Origin: Parvibaculum sp.
GTDB lineage: Bacteria > Pseudomonadota > Alphaproteobacteria > Parvibaculales > Parvibaculaceae
Reading direction: 5' to 3'
Length of the DNA stretch: 56,555 nucleotides
Assembly: GCF_030694575.1 (NCBI RefSeq)
Contig: NZ_JAUYUS010000013.1
Span: 1 to 56,555 of the forward strand
Shown in pieces: positions 41,731-50,422 of the stretch (positions are counted from its first letter, which is position 1; each line of letters opens with the position of its first letter). The notes under the pieces were generated by a model. It saw nothing but the letters and a program-made list of their open reading frames with translations, was not told where the DNA came from and did not search any database. The position numbers and the translations under genes were made by a program.

Positions 41731-42564
41731 ATGCCGGGTTGGGGAGAGAAGCCGGCGCCGTCCGCCGAACCGGACGAAGCCGCTGACGCGACGCCGCTCG
41801 TGACCTTTCGTCCCGCGCATCGCTGGTGGGACATCGCCGCCGTGCCGCTGCTGGCCGTCGCGGCCACGTTGCTGCTCGGCGCCGCTGTCGCACTTGTTTA
41901 TGCCCTCCTGCACGGTCTTTCTTTCCCGGAACTTCGCGCGGCATTCGACCGCGTGAGGGATGCGACCTATGTCGTCTACGGAAGCCAGATCGTTCTCTAT
42001 TTCGCCCTCGCCGCTGCGATAGCGGCCCTGCTGGCGTTGCGCGGATACGGATTGAGAGAGACGCATTTTCAGCCGGTTCGCGGCCGCGTCGTCTTCGCGG
42101 CTCTCGTCATGGGTGTCGTGCTTGCCGTTCTCGCCATGCTTCTGCTTTCGGTGCTGCCGGAGGAGACGCAGCGCCAGATGATCGAGCAGAGCGATCTGCT
42201 GATGCCTGAAACGGTCGGCGAGGCGGCCCTGCTGCTCGTCATCGCCGTGCTGCTCGCGCCGCTGGTGGAAGAGCTTTATTTCCGGGGCATCGTGCTCAGG
42301 GTGCTTGGCGCCCGGCTTCCCTTTGCCGGCGCGGCGGCGTTCACGGCCGTTTTCTTCTCGCTGATGCACGGGCATCTTTTCACCATGCCGGATGTCGCCG
42401 GATGGGTGCTCAGCGGCGTCATCTTCGTTCTGGGAATGGTGCTGGCCTGGCTGACGCGGTGGAGCGGTTCGCTTCGCCCCGCCATCGCGATGCATGCGGC
42501 CTATAATTTCGTGCTCTTCATGCCGAGCATCGGCGCCATGCTTGCCGCCGGCGTTCAGACATAG
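41731..42564 (+). CDS. CPBP family intramembrane glutamic protease
   Basis: A 277-residue inner-membrane protein with about eight helices. The EExxxR motif (Glu180, Glu181, Arg185 in VEELYFRGIVLR), a 'FFSLMHGH' histidine motif and a later 'HAAYNFVLF' motif are the catalytic set of the CAAX/CPBP group. Substrate is unknown. It starts 10 bases after hldE and is likely co-transcribed. The 3' end overlaps the convergent gmhA by ten bases. Confidence 0.88.
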   Translation: MPGWGEKPAPSAEPDEAADATPLVTFRPAHRWWDIAAVPLLAVAATLLLGAAVALVYALLHGLSFPELRAAFDRVRDATYVVYGSQIVLYFALAAAIAALLALRGYGLRETHFQPVRGRVVFAALVMGVVLAVLAMLLLSVLPEETQRQMIEQSDLLMPETVGEAALLLVIAVLLAPLVEELYFRGIVLRVLGARLPFAGAAAFTAVFFSLMHGHLFTMPDVAGWVLSGVIFVLGMVLAWLTRWSGSLRPAIAMHAAYNFVLFMPSIGAMLAAGVQT

Positions 42565-43133
42565 CCGAGCTGCTGCTCCAGCGCGCCGCAGAGCATGTGG
42601 CCGAGCACGATGTGCATCTCCTGGATGCGGGCGGTCGTCTTCGACGGCACGCAGAGAATGTGATCGGCAAGACCTTCCATGAGGTTTGCATCCGCCCCCG
42701 CGAAGGCGGCGGTCACGAGCCCCTGGCGCCGCGCCGCTTCGAGCGCGAGAACGACGTTGCGGCTCTTGCCGGATGTCGAGATGCCGATGGCGAGATCGCC
42801 GCGCCGTCCCAGCGCCTCGACCTGGCGTTCGAAGACGTGCTCATAGCCCATGTCGTTCGCCGCCGCCGTCAGCACCGACGTATCGGTCGTGAGCGCGATG
42901 GCGGCGATGGCCGGCCGGTCCTTGATGAAGCGCACGGAAAGTTCGGCGGCGATGTGCTGCGCGTCCGCCGCGCTGCCGCCATTGCCGAAGAAGAGCAGCT
43001 TGCCGCCGCCCGCCACCGCTTCGGAGCAGGCCGCGACCAGACCGGCGAAGTCCTGTTCGAGCTTCTTCGCCGTCTCCTGCGCCACTTTCATGTGCTCGTC
43101 GAAAGCGGCGTGAAAAATATCGTGTGCACCCAA
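42555..43133 (-). CDS. gmhA: sedoheptulose 7-phosphate isomerase GmhA-type SIS protein
   Basis: A 192-residue SIS-domain enzyme converting sedoheptulose 7-phosphate to heptose 7-phosphate, the step before HldE. 'KLLFFGNGGSAADAQHIAAELSVRF', 'LTTDTSVLTAAANDMGYEHVFERQVEALG', 'GISTSGKSRNVVLAL' and the C-terminal 'IQEMHIVLGHMLCGALE' match GmhA. A TTG at 43133 with GAGGAAG five bases upstream is the best start; the ATG at 43091 would shorten it by 14 residues. With gmhB and hldE this gives the ADP-heptose route except for HldD, which is not in the window. Confidence 0.92.
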   Translation of the reverse strand: MGAHDIFHAAFDEHMKVAQETAKKLEQDFAGLVAACSEAVAGGGKLLFFGNGGSAADAQHIAAELSVRFIKDRPAIAAIALTTDTSVLTAAANDMGYEHVFERQVEALGRRGDLAIGISTSGKSRNVVLALEAARRQGLVTAAFAGADANLMEGLADHILCVPSKTTARIQEMHIVLGHMLCGALEQQLGYV

Positions 43134-43177
43134 GGGGACTTCCTCGCAGTTCCGGTTCGCTGTTCCGGTTTCTCTGT

Positions 43178-44335
43178 TTATAGGCTGCTGCGGGGTGCCG
43201 GGCCAGCGCTCTCGCCGAGCTCTTCCCGGAGCCGGACCAGCCGCATGATGTCGCGCAGCGCCACGATACCGTTGAGCCGGCCGCCGCTCACCACCATCAG
43301 GCGCGAATTTCCGCCCTCGCGCATGAGGCGCAATGCTTCCTCGGCGGTGGCGCCGGGTGCGATGGCGTTCAGGCGGGAGAGGGGGTGCATGGTATCGCGC
43401 ACCGAGCGCCGTTCCCATTCCGCGCGGTCGATGGCGCGGAGATCAGCCACCCCGATGCAGCCGACGAGAGTGCCGTTCTCCATCACCGGAAAGGTTTCGT
43501 GAAACGAGCCGTAGATATGCTCGTCCACCAGCCGCCGCAGCGAGATGTCGGCGGGAACCGTCAGCGGGTCGCGCGTCATCACCCGCGACACGGGCTCCGA
43601 TTGCAGGAGCTGCTGCATCTGCAATTGCGCATAAGAACCGCGCGAGGCCGAATAGAGGAAGAGGCCGATCAGGCCCCACCAGATGCCGGCGACGAGGTTG
43701 CCCGAAAAAAGGTTCATGACGCCGAGCGCGATGAGGACGAGGCCGAAACCCTGTCCGACCTTCGAGGCGCGTTGCGTCGCCGCGACGATGTCGCCGGAGC
43801 GGCCCCAGAGCCAGGCGCGGTAGACGCGGCCGCCATCGAGAGGAAAGGCGGGAACCATGTTGAAGATCGCGACGATCAGGTTGATGAGCGCGAGATAGCC
43901 CGCGACCGCCGCCGCCGTCGCGCCTGCCTCGGTCGCGGCCAGCGCGCTCGCCACCACATAGAAGAAGACCGCGAGCCCAAGGCTCGCGATCGGGCCCGCA
44001 ATCGCCATCAGCAGTTCCGAGCGCGGCGTCGGCGGTTCCTTCTCCATATGCGCGACACCACCGAAGATGAAGAGCGTGATGCCGCTGATCGGAATGTCGT
44101 AGCGCCGCGCCACCACCGAATGGGCCAACTCGTGCAGGACGATGGAAAGGAAGAGCCCGGCCGCACCGACAATGCCCATCGACCAGTAGGCGAGAGGCGT
44201 CAGGCCCGGCGAGTAGGCGGGAAAATATCCAGTCGCCAGTGTCCATGAGATCAGGAGGGCGATGAATATCCAGCTCACGTCGAGATTCACGTCGAATCCC
44301 ATCAGGCGGAAAAGTCGGATCTGGGCACCGAACAT
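43178..44335 (-). CDS. M50 site-2 protease family protein with two CBS domains
   Basis: A 385-residue membrane metalloprotease. The zinc site HELAH is at residues 68-72 and the second ligand motif is 'FNMVPAFPLDGGRVYRA' (about 155-171). Six membrane helices are followed by two CBS domains (about 250-370) that may sense adenine nucleotides. Such enzymes cleave membrane proteins during regulated intramembrane proteolysis. The ATG at 44335 follows AAGGAG. A triple Pho-box-like repeat lies 137 bases upstream. A few bases separate its end from the gmhA start region. Confidence 0.92.
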   Translation of the reverse strand: MFGAQIRLFRLMGFDVNLDVSWIFIALLISWTLATGYFPAYSPGLTPLAYWSMGIVGAAGLFLSIVLHELAHSVVARRYDIPISGITLFIFGGVAHMEKEPPTPRSELLMAIAGPIASLGLAVFFYVVASALAATEAGATAAAVAGYLALINLIVAIFNMVPAFPLDGGRVYRAWLWGRSGDIVAATQRASKVGQGFGLVLIALGVMNLFSGNLVAGIWWGLIGLFLYSASRGSYAQLQMQQLLQSEPVSRVMTRDPLTVPADISLRRLVDEHIYGSFHETFPVMENGTLVGCIGVADLRAIDRAEWERRSVRDTMHPLSRLNAIAPGATAEEALRLMREGGNSRLMVVSGGRLNGIVALRDIMRLVRLREELGESAGPAPRSSL

Positions 44336-44445
44336 GCTGAGGTCTCGCTCCTTGTGGGCTCCGGGCAGTCTATATGCATGCCGGGGTCCGTGTTTCGTGT
44401 TCCTGGCGGCAATTCCGCGCAGGGACGCCCGGTCGCTCGACGGGC

Positions 44446-44471
44446 AAAAGCCGGGCAAGGCGCCCGGCTTT
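44446..44471 (-). terminator. intrinsic terminator downstream of the DUF1800-DUF1501 genes
   Basis: AAAGCCGGGC (44447-44456) and GCCCGGCTTT (44462-44471) form a perfect 10-bp stem with a five-base loop; read on the minus strand it is followed by TTTT. It lies 43 bases after the DUF1501 stop. It abuts the Pho-box-like repeat. Confidence 0.7.
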
Positions 44472-44500
44472 ATGACAGTTCGGTGACAGTTCGATGACAG
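44472..44500 (-). promoter_or_regulatory. triple Pho-box-like direct repeat
   Basis: On the minus strand the half-sites CTGTCAT, CTGTCAC and CTGTCAT recur with exactly 11-base periodicity, each pair separated by CGAA. The PhoB consensus is two CTGTCAy half-sites four bases apart. Ten bases after the second half-site a weak -10 (TAAAGC, 44473-44468) follows. Transcription would run toward the M50 protease gene at 44335. A phosphate-starvation role is inference from the motif. Confidence 0.65.
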
Positions 44501-44513
44501 CCGGTGCCGAATT

Positions 44514-45701
44514 TCACGCGCGGATGAGATCGGGCAGGGGCTTTGCGGGTTGGCTATCGGGAAAGACGTCGCGTTCGAGCGCCTTCCGGTTCACCTTCAT
44601 ATGGTCGTGCAGCACCGCCTTGAACACCGAGCGAAGGTCGATCGAGGGATACAAGTCCCTGTTTTCATAGAGGTTCTTGTCGTCGAGCCCGCGCCAATCG
44701 TTCACCACGCGTCCGCCCTGCACGGCGCCGCCGAGCAGCAATGCCGTGCCGCCCGTGCCGTGATCCGTGCCGCCCGTGCCGTTCATCCGGACGGTCCGGC
44801 CGAATTCGCTCACCACAAGCACGGCCGTCCGGCGCCAGCGCTCCTCGCCAATTCCAACAGCCAAGCGCTCAAGCCCGCTATCCAGAACGGTAAACTGCCT
44901 GGCAAGCCGCCCGTTTTCGGCGCCCTGGCCTGCATGCGTATCCCAGCCGGACAGTTCAAGCGACACGACCCGTGGCCCGGCTTCGCCGCTCATCATCTCC
45001 GCTGCAATTCCGCAAGCCTGCTCGAACGAATTCTCGTTCCGGCCACCGGAAGCGGTTTGCCGGAAATTCCTGTCGCGGCTTTGCTGCCAGACTTTGCCAA
45101 GCAGAGGGTCCGTTGCATAAAGCCGGTCCATCAAGGCGAGGAAATTCTCGTCCGGTTCCTCCGTGACCGGCGGAATCCATGAGGAAACCGGTGCCTTGCC
45201 GCGAAGGAGAAGAGGCACAAGCGATCCGACCGCCAGCGCTCCGTTCCCTGGATTGGTGAAGGGCAGAGCCCTGTTCAGCCAGCCGCTCCGGCCCTTCGGT
45301 TCCGCGGTTCCGTTTGCAAGTACGTCCTGGGCGTCGAAATGCGATCGCTCCCGGTAGGGTGAGGCCGCGCCGATCACGGCAAGCATTTCGCCCTTCGCAT
45401 GACATTGGCCGCAGAAACCCAGCGCCGGATGCAGACCGAAAAAGCCATCGAGGTCGGTAATGCCCTTGTCTTGTCCAGGTGCGGCAAGCGCCAGTCCGCG
45501 CCTCGTTCCCGCGTAGTTCGGATCGCCATAGGGCACGACGGTGGCAAGCCCGTCCATGCCGCCCCTGAGATTGACGATGACGAGGGCGGGTCCCTCCGGC
45601 GCTTCCGCGGCGAAGGCGAATTTCGTTTCCGCGAGGGAGGCAAGGGCAGTGCCGCACGAAAGGGCCAGAAATTGCCGCCGTCCGATCTGTGCTTTCGCCA
45701 T
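44514..45701 (-). CDS. DUF1501 domain-containing secreted protein
   Basis: A 395-residue protein with a Tat-type leader (RRQFLAL at residues 8-14, cleavage after AFA). 'VIVNLRGGMDGLATVVPYGDPNY' and 'VLVVSEFGRTVRMNGTGGTDHGTGGTALLLGG' are DUF1501 hallmarks and recall the alkaline-phosphatase/sulfatase fold. The function is unknown. It starts five bases after the DUF1800 gene, a pairing conserved in many bacteria; the two products probably act together in the periplasm. Confidence 0.9.
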   Translation of the reverse strand: MAKAQIGRRQFLALSCGTALASLAETKFAFAAEAPEGPALVIVNLRGGMDGLATVVPYGDPNYAGTRRGLALAAPGQDKGITDLDGFFGLHPALGFCGQCHAKGEMLAVIGAASPYRERSHFDAQDVLANGTAEPKGRSGWLNRALPFTNPGNGALAVGSLVPLLLRGKAPVSSWIPPVTEEPDENFLALMDRLYATDPLLGKVWQQSRDRNFRQTASGGRNENSFEQACGIAAEMMSGEAGPRVVSLELSGWDTHAGQGAENGRLARQFTVLDSGLERLAVGIGEERWRRTAVLVVSEFGRTVRMNGTGGTDHGTGGTALLLGGAVQGGRVVNDWRGLDDKNLYENRDLYPSIDLRSVFKAVLHDHMKVNRKALERDVFPDSQPAKPLPDLIRA

Positions 45702-45705
45702 GCTT

Positions 45706-47112
45706 TTATCTCCGCTGGAAGAGAGGCGAGGCAATGAGTATCGCGGCGGCCTCCTGTCTGGTCGATGCGCGTTCGATAGCAAGGCGGTTGTCGCGGTCCA
45801 CGAGTGAGCCGAAATTTCGCTCCATGGCCGCGCGTGCATTGGTGCTGTCGCTGGTCTGCGCGGCGAGCGCTACGCCCCAATCCACTCTCCTTGAGAGCGA
45901 ACCGGGATCGCTCCAGTCCTGGGCGGTGTCGTACCAGCCTTGCGGTCCGGGCGGGCGAAGAAGGGGCTGGCCCATTGCCGCCTGATGCCGGGCCGCGAGC
46001 TTCGCGAGCTGAGGCGTCATTTCCATATCGAGTGCGCGGAGGGAAGACACCACCAGATCGCCCGGCTGTTTCAGCTTGGAAAAGAGCGAAGCGCGGGCCT
46101 CGTCGAGCGTGACAAGGGTGCGCGAGACCTCGCCGAGATCGCCTTGCGTTTCAAGCCAGCGGCGCTCCAGCTTGTCGACCGCAGACTCCGGCGGGTCGTC
46201 ATCGATAAAATGCCGGGCGAGTTTTGTTGCAATGTGGCGGGCGGTCGAGGGATGGCGCGCAAGGTCGCGCAGAATGTGTTCGGCGGTGGCTTCGCCCTTG
46301 TCGGGATAGGTCTTGCTGAGCAGGGTTGCGCCGCCGGGTTCGTGCCGGGCAGGCTGAAAGATGAAACGCCATGCCGTTTCCTCATCCTTGGGCTTGCCGC
46401 TGGTCCATCCGGTCAGTGCCGCGGCGAGTTCTATTACATCCTCCTGTGAATAGCCGCCGCCCACACCTAATGTATGGAGTTCCAGGATCTCACGCGCCAG
46501 GTTCTCGTTGAGGCCCAGCCCTCTCTTGAGGCCAACCTTGGAGTTCGGGCCGGTCGAGCGACCGCTGTCGAGATAGATCTGCATCGCCGGGTGGCGGCAT
46601 ACCGAGAGGAGCATCTCCTCGAAGGGGGCGGCAACGAATGGAGATATTGCCGTTCCTGCGAAGTAGGGGAGTGCGATTTTCGCAAGCCAGTTCTTGGGCT
46701 GGACCGAGAAATGATTGCTCCAGAACCGGATAAGCCTTTCGCGGAACGGATGCTGAGTTTCGACTGCCGTCGACAGGGTGTCGAGCGTCGCTTCGGAAAG
46801 GATGTCACGCAACCGGAGCAGAGACTGCTGGGAGGAAAGGCGCGCATTTTCGGCGTCAGGCCCGTCAGAAACCGAGCGCTCGTACTCCCGGAGACGGTAG
46901 TAAGTTTCGGCCTCCTGGCCGGCGCTCGGCGGCACCGCCGACGAGGGGACAGGAATCGAAGTCTCGATCTGGTCAGCCAGCCAGCCGCGAGGGTCGGCGC
47001 CCATTGCTTCCCGGTCGGCTGCATTCGTGCCCAGCCCGAACCGGACACTCGCAGTCAGACGTTCGATTTCCCTACTGTAAGTCACGGCTGCCCGTTCCGC
47101 CTTGCCGGCCAT
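45706..47112 (-). CDS. DUF1800 domain-containing protein
   Basis: A 468-residue protein with 'ASVRFGLGTNAADREAMGADPRGWLADQI', 'LRERLIRFWSNHFSVQ'-like and 'NENLAREILELHTLGVGGGYSQEDVIELAAALTGWT' segments that define DUF1800. The function is unknown. It has no clear signal peptide at the called start, although its partner DUF1501 is exported by a Tat-like leader. The ATG at 47112 lacks a strong ribosome binding site; a GTG nine codons later is possible. Confidence 0.88.
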   Translation of the reverse strand: MAGKAERAAVTYSREIERLTASVRFGLGTNAADREAMGADPRGWLADQIETSIPVPSSAVPPSAGQEAETYYRLREYERSVSDGPDAENARLSSQQSLLRLRDILSEATLDTLSTAVETQHPFRERLIRFWSNHFSVQPKNWLAKIALPYFAGTAISPFVAAPFEEMLLSVCRHPAMQIYLDSGRSTGPNSKVGLKRGLGLNENLAREILELHTLGVGGGYSQEDVIELAAALTGWTSGKPKDEETAWRFIFQPARHEPGGATLLSKTYPDKGEATAEHILRDLARHPSTARHIATKLARHFIDDDPPESAVDKLERRWLETQGDLGEVSRTLVTLDEARASLFSKLKQPGDLVVSSLRALDMEMTPQLAKLAARHQAAMGQPLLRPPGPQGWYDTAQDWSDPGSLSRRVDWGVALAAQTSDSTNARAAMERNFGSLVDRDNRLAIERASTRQEAAAILIASPLFQRR

Positions 47113-47228
47113 AAAGGCCTATTCGCTCCGCCGCAGGTTCGCGAAAACTAGCAGCACTTTCCGGCGGAAACGGGGCGGCAGGGGTGTGTCCGGTCAAATA
47201 TTTCCGGGCCGGAGGCAGGTGGTCCCCT

Positions 47229-48239
47229 CTAAACGACGCCGGCCTTGAGGAAATCATGAATATGAACAAGGCCCAAAGGTCTCTCGCTCTCGACGACGAA
47301 AAGGCTCGTGATCTTCTTCTCATTGAGGATTTTCACCGCCTCCGAGGCAAGCATGTCCGGGGCGACGGTCTTGGGCGAGCGATTCATGATGTCGCTCGCC
47401 GTCCGGTCGAGCAGGTTGCTGCCCGAATTGCGGCGGATGTCGCCATCGGTAATGACGCCTATGAGTTTGCCGTCCTTGTCCACGATGCCCGCGCAGCCGA
47501 GGCTCTTTTGCGACATGACGAGCAGCACCTCGGACATCCGGCTTTCGGGCGCGGTCAGGGGCAATTCGTCGCCGGTATGCATGACTTCCGAAACGTGGCG
47601 CAGCATGGCCCCAAGCTTGCCGCCGGGATGGAAGATGCTGAAGTCCTTGGCTGAAAAGCCTTTTTTCTCCAGAAGGGCGATCGCGAGGGCGTCGCCCAGC
47701 GCGAGCTGCATGGTGGTCGAGGTGGTCGGCGCGAGCTTGTTGGGGCACGCTTCCTCGGCACGCGGGAGAATGAGGGCGACGTCGGCTGCTGTCCCGAGTG
47801 CACTTTTCGCCTCCGAGGTCATGCCGATTAGTGGAATGGCAAACCGTTTTGCGTGCGAAATGATGCTGGAGAGTTCGGCGGTCTCGCCCGACCAGGACAG
47901 CGCCAGAATGACGTCGCCGTTGGCGATCATGCCGAGGTCGCCATGGCTTGCTTCGCCGGGGTGAACATATTGGGCAGGCGTTCCGGTCGAGGCCATCGTC
48001 GCGGCGATCTTGCGCGCGATATGGCCGGACTTGCCCATGCCGGTCACGATCACCCGGCCGGCGCTGCGGCCGAGTTCGTCCACGGCCCTGGTAAAGGGAC
48101 CGTCCAGCGACGCGGCGAGCTGCTTCAGTCCTTCGATTTCAAGCAAGAGCGTCCGCCTGGCGGAGGCGAGATGCGAGGTGCCGGCCTCGGTGGCCACGAC
48201 CCGGTCGGATCCGTCGTTTTCAATGCGGGGCAAGTACAT
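47229..48239 (-). CDS. kdsD: arabinose-5-phosphate isomerase, KpsF/GutQ family
   Basis: A 336-residue cytoplasmic enzyme that makes D-arabinose 5-phosphate, the first precursor of Kdo. A SIS domain ('VIVTGMGKSGHIARKIAATMASTGTPAQYVHPGEASHGDLG', 'ALSWSGETAEL') is followed by two CBS domains (about residues 210-330). It could serve LPS Kdo synthesis or a capsule. It starts the minus-strand side of the divergent region before the exopolysaccharide locus. Confidence 0.93.
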   Translation of the reverse strand: MYLPRIENDGSDRVVATEAGTSHLASARRTLLLEIEGLKQLAASLDGPFTRAVDELGRSAGRVIVTGMGKSGHIARKIAATMASTGTPAQYVHPGEASHGDLGMIANGDVILALSWSGETAELSSIISHAKRFAIPLIGMTSEAKSALGTAADVALILPRAEEACPNKLAPTTSTTMQLALGDALAIALLEKKGFSAKDFSIFHPGGKLGAMLRHVSEVMHTGDELPLTAPESRMSEVLLVMSQKSLGCAGIVDKDGKLIGVITDGDIRRNSGSNLLDRTASDIMNRSPKTVAPDMLASEAVKILNEKKITSLFVVESERPLGLVHIHDFLKAGVV

Positions 48240-48279
48240 CTCCCATGCGCGGCGTCGCGAAATCGCGCTGCATGCCGTC

Positions 48280-48313
48280 TTTATATATCGGTTGCGTTGC
48301 CACTTTATATATC
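48280..48313. repeat. paired CTTTATATATC direct repeats in the kdsD-phosphatase divergent region
   Basis: The 11-mer CTTTATATATC occurs at 48280-48290 and 48303-48313, a 23-base period or about two helical turns, in an otherwise GC-rich context. It lies about 40-75 bases upstream of kdsD and 160 bases upstream of the phosphatase gene. It may be an operator or hold promoter -10 elements for either gene. The rest of the gap (48240-48469) shows no other clear signal. Confidence 0.5.
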
Positions 48314-48469
48314 ACGGGGACGGGATGATGGCAGCAGGCGTGACTTAACTGCCGCAGTTGGGTATCTCAAAATCCATAACGGCGGTGCATATTCTTGTTT
48401 GTAGCGGTGAAATCTCTACTGTCTCCCGCAAGGGGGAAACAGACGGACCGGCAACGGGACCGGAAGAGG

Positions 48470-49279
48470 ATGCTTGTGTTTGGCGGATTGGTCAGCCGGT
48501 TGCGGGGCGCTCTTGGCGCCGGAAGTGTTCCTGCGCATGCGCCGGAAGACACGCGTCTTTACGCGATCGGCGATATCCACGGCCGGGACGACCTGCTGGC
48601 TCAGCTTCTCGATTTGATCGCGGCCGATGCGAAGGGCTGCGCTGCGAAGCGCAACATACTGATTTTCCTGGGCGATTATGTAGACCGCGGACTCCAGTCC
48701 TGTGAGGTGCTCGACCGGCTGACCGGCGATCTCATCCCCGGTTTCGAGCGGGTTTTTCTGAAGGGTAATCACGAACAGGCGCTGCTGCAGTTTCTGGGGG
48801 ACGCCGCTTTTGGCCGGACGTGGAAATATTACGGCGGTCTCGAGACGCTCCATTCCTATGGCATCAAAGAGCTGACTCTCTCCGACGATCCGAAGGACTT
48901 CGAACGAGCGCGCGAGCGTTTCAATGAGGTTCTGCCGAAGAGCCATCGGCGCTTCCTGGAAATGCTGCCGCTCTCGGTGGAGTTCGGAGACTATTTTTTC
49001 ACCCATGCGGGCGTCCGGCCGGGAATTGCACTGCACCGTCAGATCGAGGAAGACCTGCTCTGGATTCGCGACGACTTTCTTGAATCGGGTAGCTCCTTCG
49101 GCAAAGTCGTTGTGCATGGTCATACCCCCAAAGAAGAGGTTGTCTTTCGTTCTAATCGGATCGGTGTAGATACTGGGGCCTATATGACTGGGGTGTTAAC
49201 CGCGCTTGTGCTCGAGGGCTCTGCGCGACGCTTGGTACAGACGGGCGGCGGCAGCGTGCCCCTTGCCAGGGCGAGTTAG
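48470..49279 (+). CDS. PPP-family serine/threonine protein phosphatase (metallophosphoesterase)
   Basis: A 269-residue cytoplasmic phosphatase. The metal-binding motifs GDIHGRDD, GDYVDRG, GNHE and later 'THAGVRPG' and 'VHGHTPK' are complete. A frame of 25 further codons lies upstream with GTG/TTG starts; the ATG at 48470 preceded by GGAAGAGG is chosen with modest certainty. As the first gene of the exopolysaccharide cluster it may dephosphorylate the Wzc-like kinase or another regulator; no low-molecular-weight tyrosine phosphatase (Wzb) is seen. Confidence 0.85.
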   Translation: MLVFGGLVSRLRGALGAGSVPAHAPEDTRLYAIGDIHGRDDLLAQLLDLIAADAKGCAAKRNILIFLGDYVDRGLQSCEVLDRLTGDLIPGFERVFLKGNHEQALLQFLGDAAFGRTWKYYGGLETLHSYGIKELTLSDDPKDFERARERFNEVLPKSHRRFLEMLPLSVEFGDYFFTHAGVRPGIALHRQIEEDLLWIRDDFLESGSSFGKVVVHGHTPKEEVVFRSNRIGVDTGAYMTGVLTALVLEGSARRLVQTGGGSVPLARAS

Positions 49280-49463
49280 ACTGCAGCGAAGCCTGCGATC
49301 ATTTGCCTTTATTTGCACTCATTCTTGAACGGAAATAGCGGATATGGTCAAAGACTGCGCTCCGGCATTTTTTGCAGCGGGTGGAGCCGGTATTCGTTTT
49401 GTGTAAGGGCAACCGGCTTCGCCGCGATGCGGGACCATGTTGCGATCGTCCAAGGGGCTAATC

Positions 49464-50108
49464 ATGATGCAGTCGGCCGCAAGCTTTTTCCGTCTCGACA
49501 AACCCGGGAGCGCGATGCGCCGTCTCGGCGCCGCGCTCGCTGCCGTTCTCCTTTTCGGCTCGCTTGCCGCCTGCGATGGTCCCCGGACGAACGCTCCTTC
49601 TCCTGTCCAGCAGTCTTCTTCCGAGAGCATGCCGCTTCCGCCCGATGCCGACATCGATTACCGGCTCGGTTCCGGCGACAGGCTTCGTGTGATCGTATTC
49701 GGGGAAGGCGATCTTTCCGGCGAGTTCGATGTCAGCGGGTCCGGCAAGGTCGCCCTGCCGCTGATAGGCCAGGTTCATGCCGAAGGCCTGACGCTCAGCG
49801 ACTTCGAAAGCGCAGTCGAGGCCAAGTTGCAGGAAGGCTACCTGACAAGTCCCAAGGTAAGTGTCGAGGTCCTGAATTACAGGCCCTTCTATATCTATGG
49901 TGAAGTCGGAAACCCCGGTCAGTATCCCTATCGAAGCGGCATGACGGCGCTGAACGCCATCGCGGTGGCTGGCGGCTATACATACCGGGCCAATCAGGAC
50001 CGCCTTTACATTACGCGGGGCAAAGGGAACGAGGTCGAATACCCGGCCAGTCAGGCAGTCAAGGTGCTGCCGGGCGATGTGGTGCGGGTGCCCGAACGTT
50101 TCTTCTGA
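49464..50108 (+). CDS. short outer-membrane polysaccharide export (OPX, Wza-like) lipoprotein
   Basis: A 214-residue lipoprotein (lipobox LFGSLAAC) with a polysaccharide-export domain ('IDYRLGSGDRLRVIVFGEGDLSGEFDVSGSGKVALPLIGQV') and one SLBB-type domain ('FYIYGEVGNPGQYPYRSGMTALNAIAVAGGYT'). It is much shorter than E. coli Wza and lacks the C-terminal helix that spans the outer membrane. Starts at 49437, 49464, 49467 and 49515 are possible; 49464 has AAGGGG at a suitable distance, whereas 49515 gives the shortest signal peptide. It should form the periplasmic part of the export channel. Confidence 0.85.
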   Translation: MMQSAASFFRLDKPGSAMRRLGAALAAVLLFGSLAACDGPRTNAPSPVQQSSSESMPLPPDADIDYRLGSGDRLRVIVFGEGDLSGEFDVSGSGKVALPLIGQVHAEGLTLSDFESAVEAKLQEGYLTSPKVSVEVLNYRPFYIYGEVGNPGQYPYRSGMTALNAIAVAGGYTYRANQDRLYITRGKGNEVEYPASQAVKVLPGDVVRVPERFF

Positions 50109-50422
50109 CCGTGAATTTTTTGTGATGAGGAACGTGTGTCGACTTGAGACGTTTCCGTTAATGCAGGTCACACATAGGAAGAATCCGGATTCCAAAGAGA
50201 GGCATTTTCGCAACGGCCAATGAAAACTTAGGTCAAAAGCGACTGGTTTTCTTTCTGTTCCGGCTTCGCATATCGGACTCGCGTCATGCTTGTGGTAATG
50301 TTTTGTTAGTAAAAAGTGGCTGAGGACTTGTTTCGTCTTTTGCCGCTTCAACTTTAGTTTTGCGGACTGCGGGTGGCCCGGTATGCCGGGCGGGTCGTGC
50401 AGGGTCTGACAGGGGAGTAGCC
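50109..50422. other. AT-rich intergenic control region inside the polysaccharide locus
   Basis: This 314-base stretch has lower GC than its neighbours, includes a 12-base perfect palindrome GAATCCGGATTC (50181-50192), and several T-rich runs. No credible gene lies on either strand: the long minus-strand frame across it belongs to the shadow of the OPX gene. It likely holds a promoter for the secreted protein and the genes after it, but I cannot place -35 and -10 boxes. Confidence 0.5.

Noticed and set aside
44472-44505. The 11-base tandem units as a CRISPR array or minisatellite
   Set aside because: The unit is too short and the spacers are constant CGAA. The half-site sequence and spacing match a Pho box much better.
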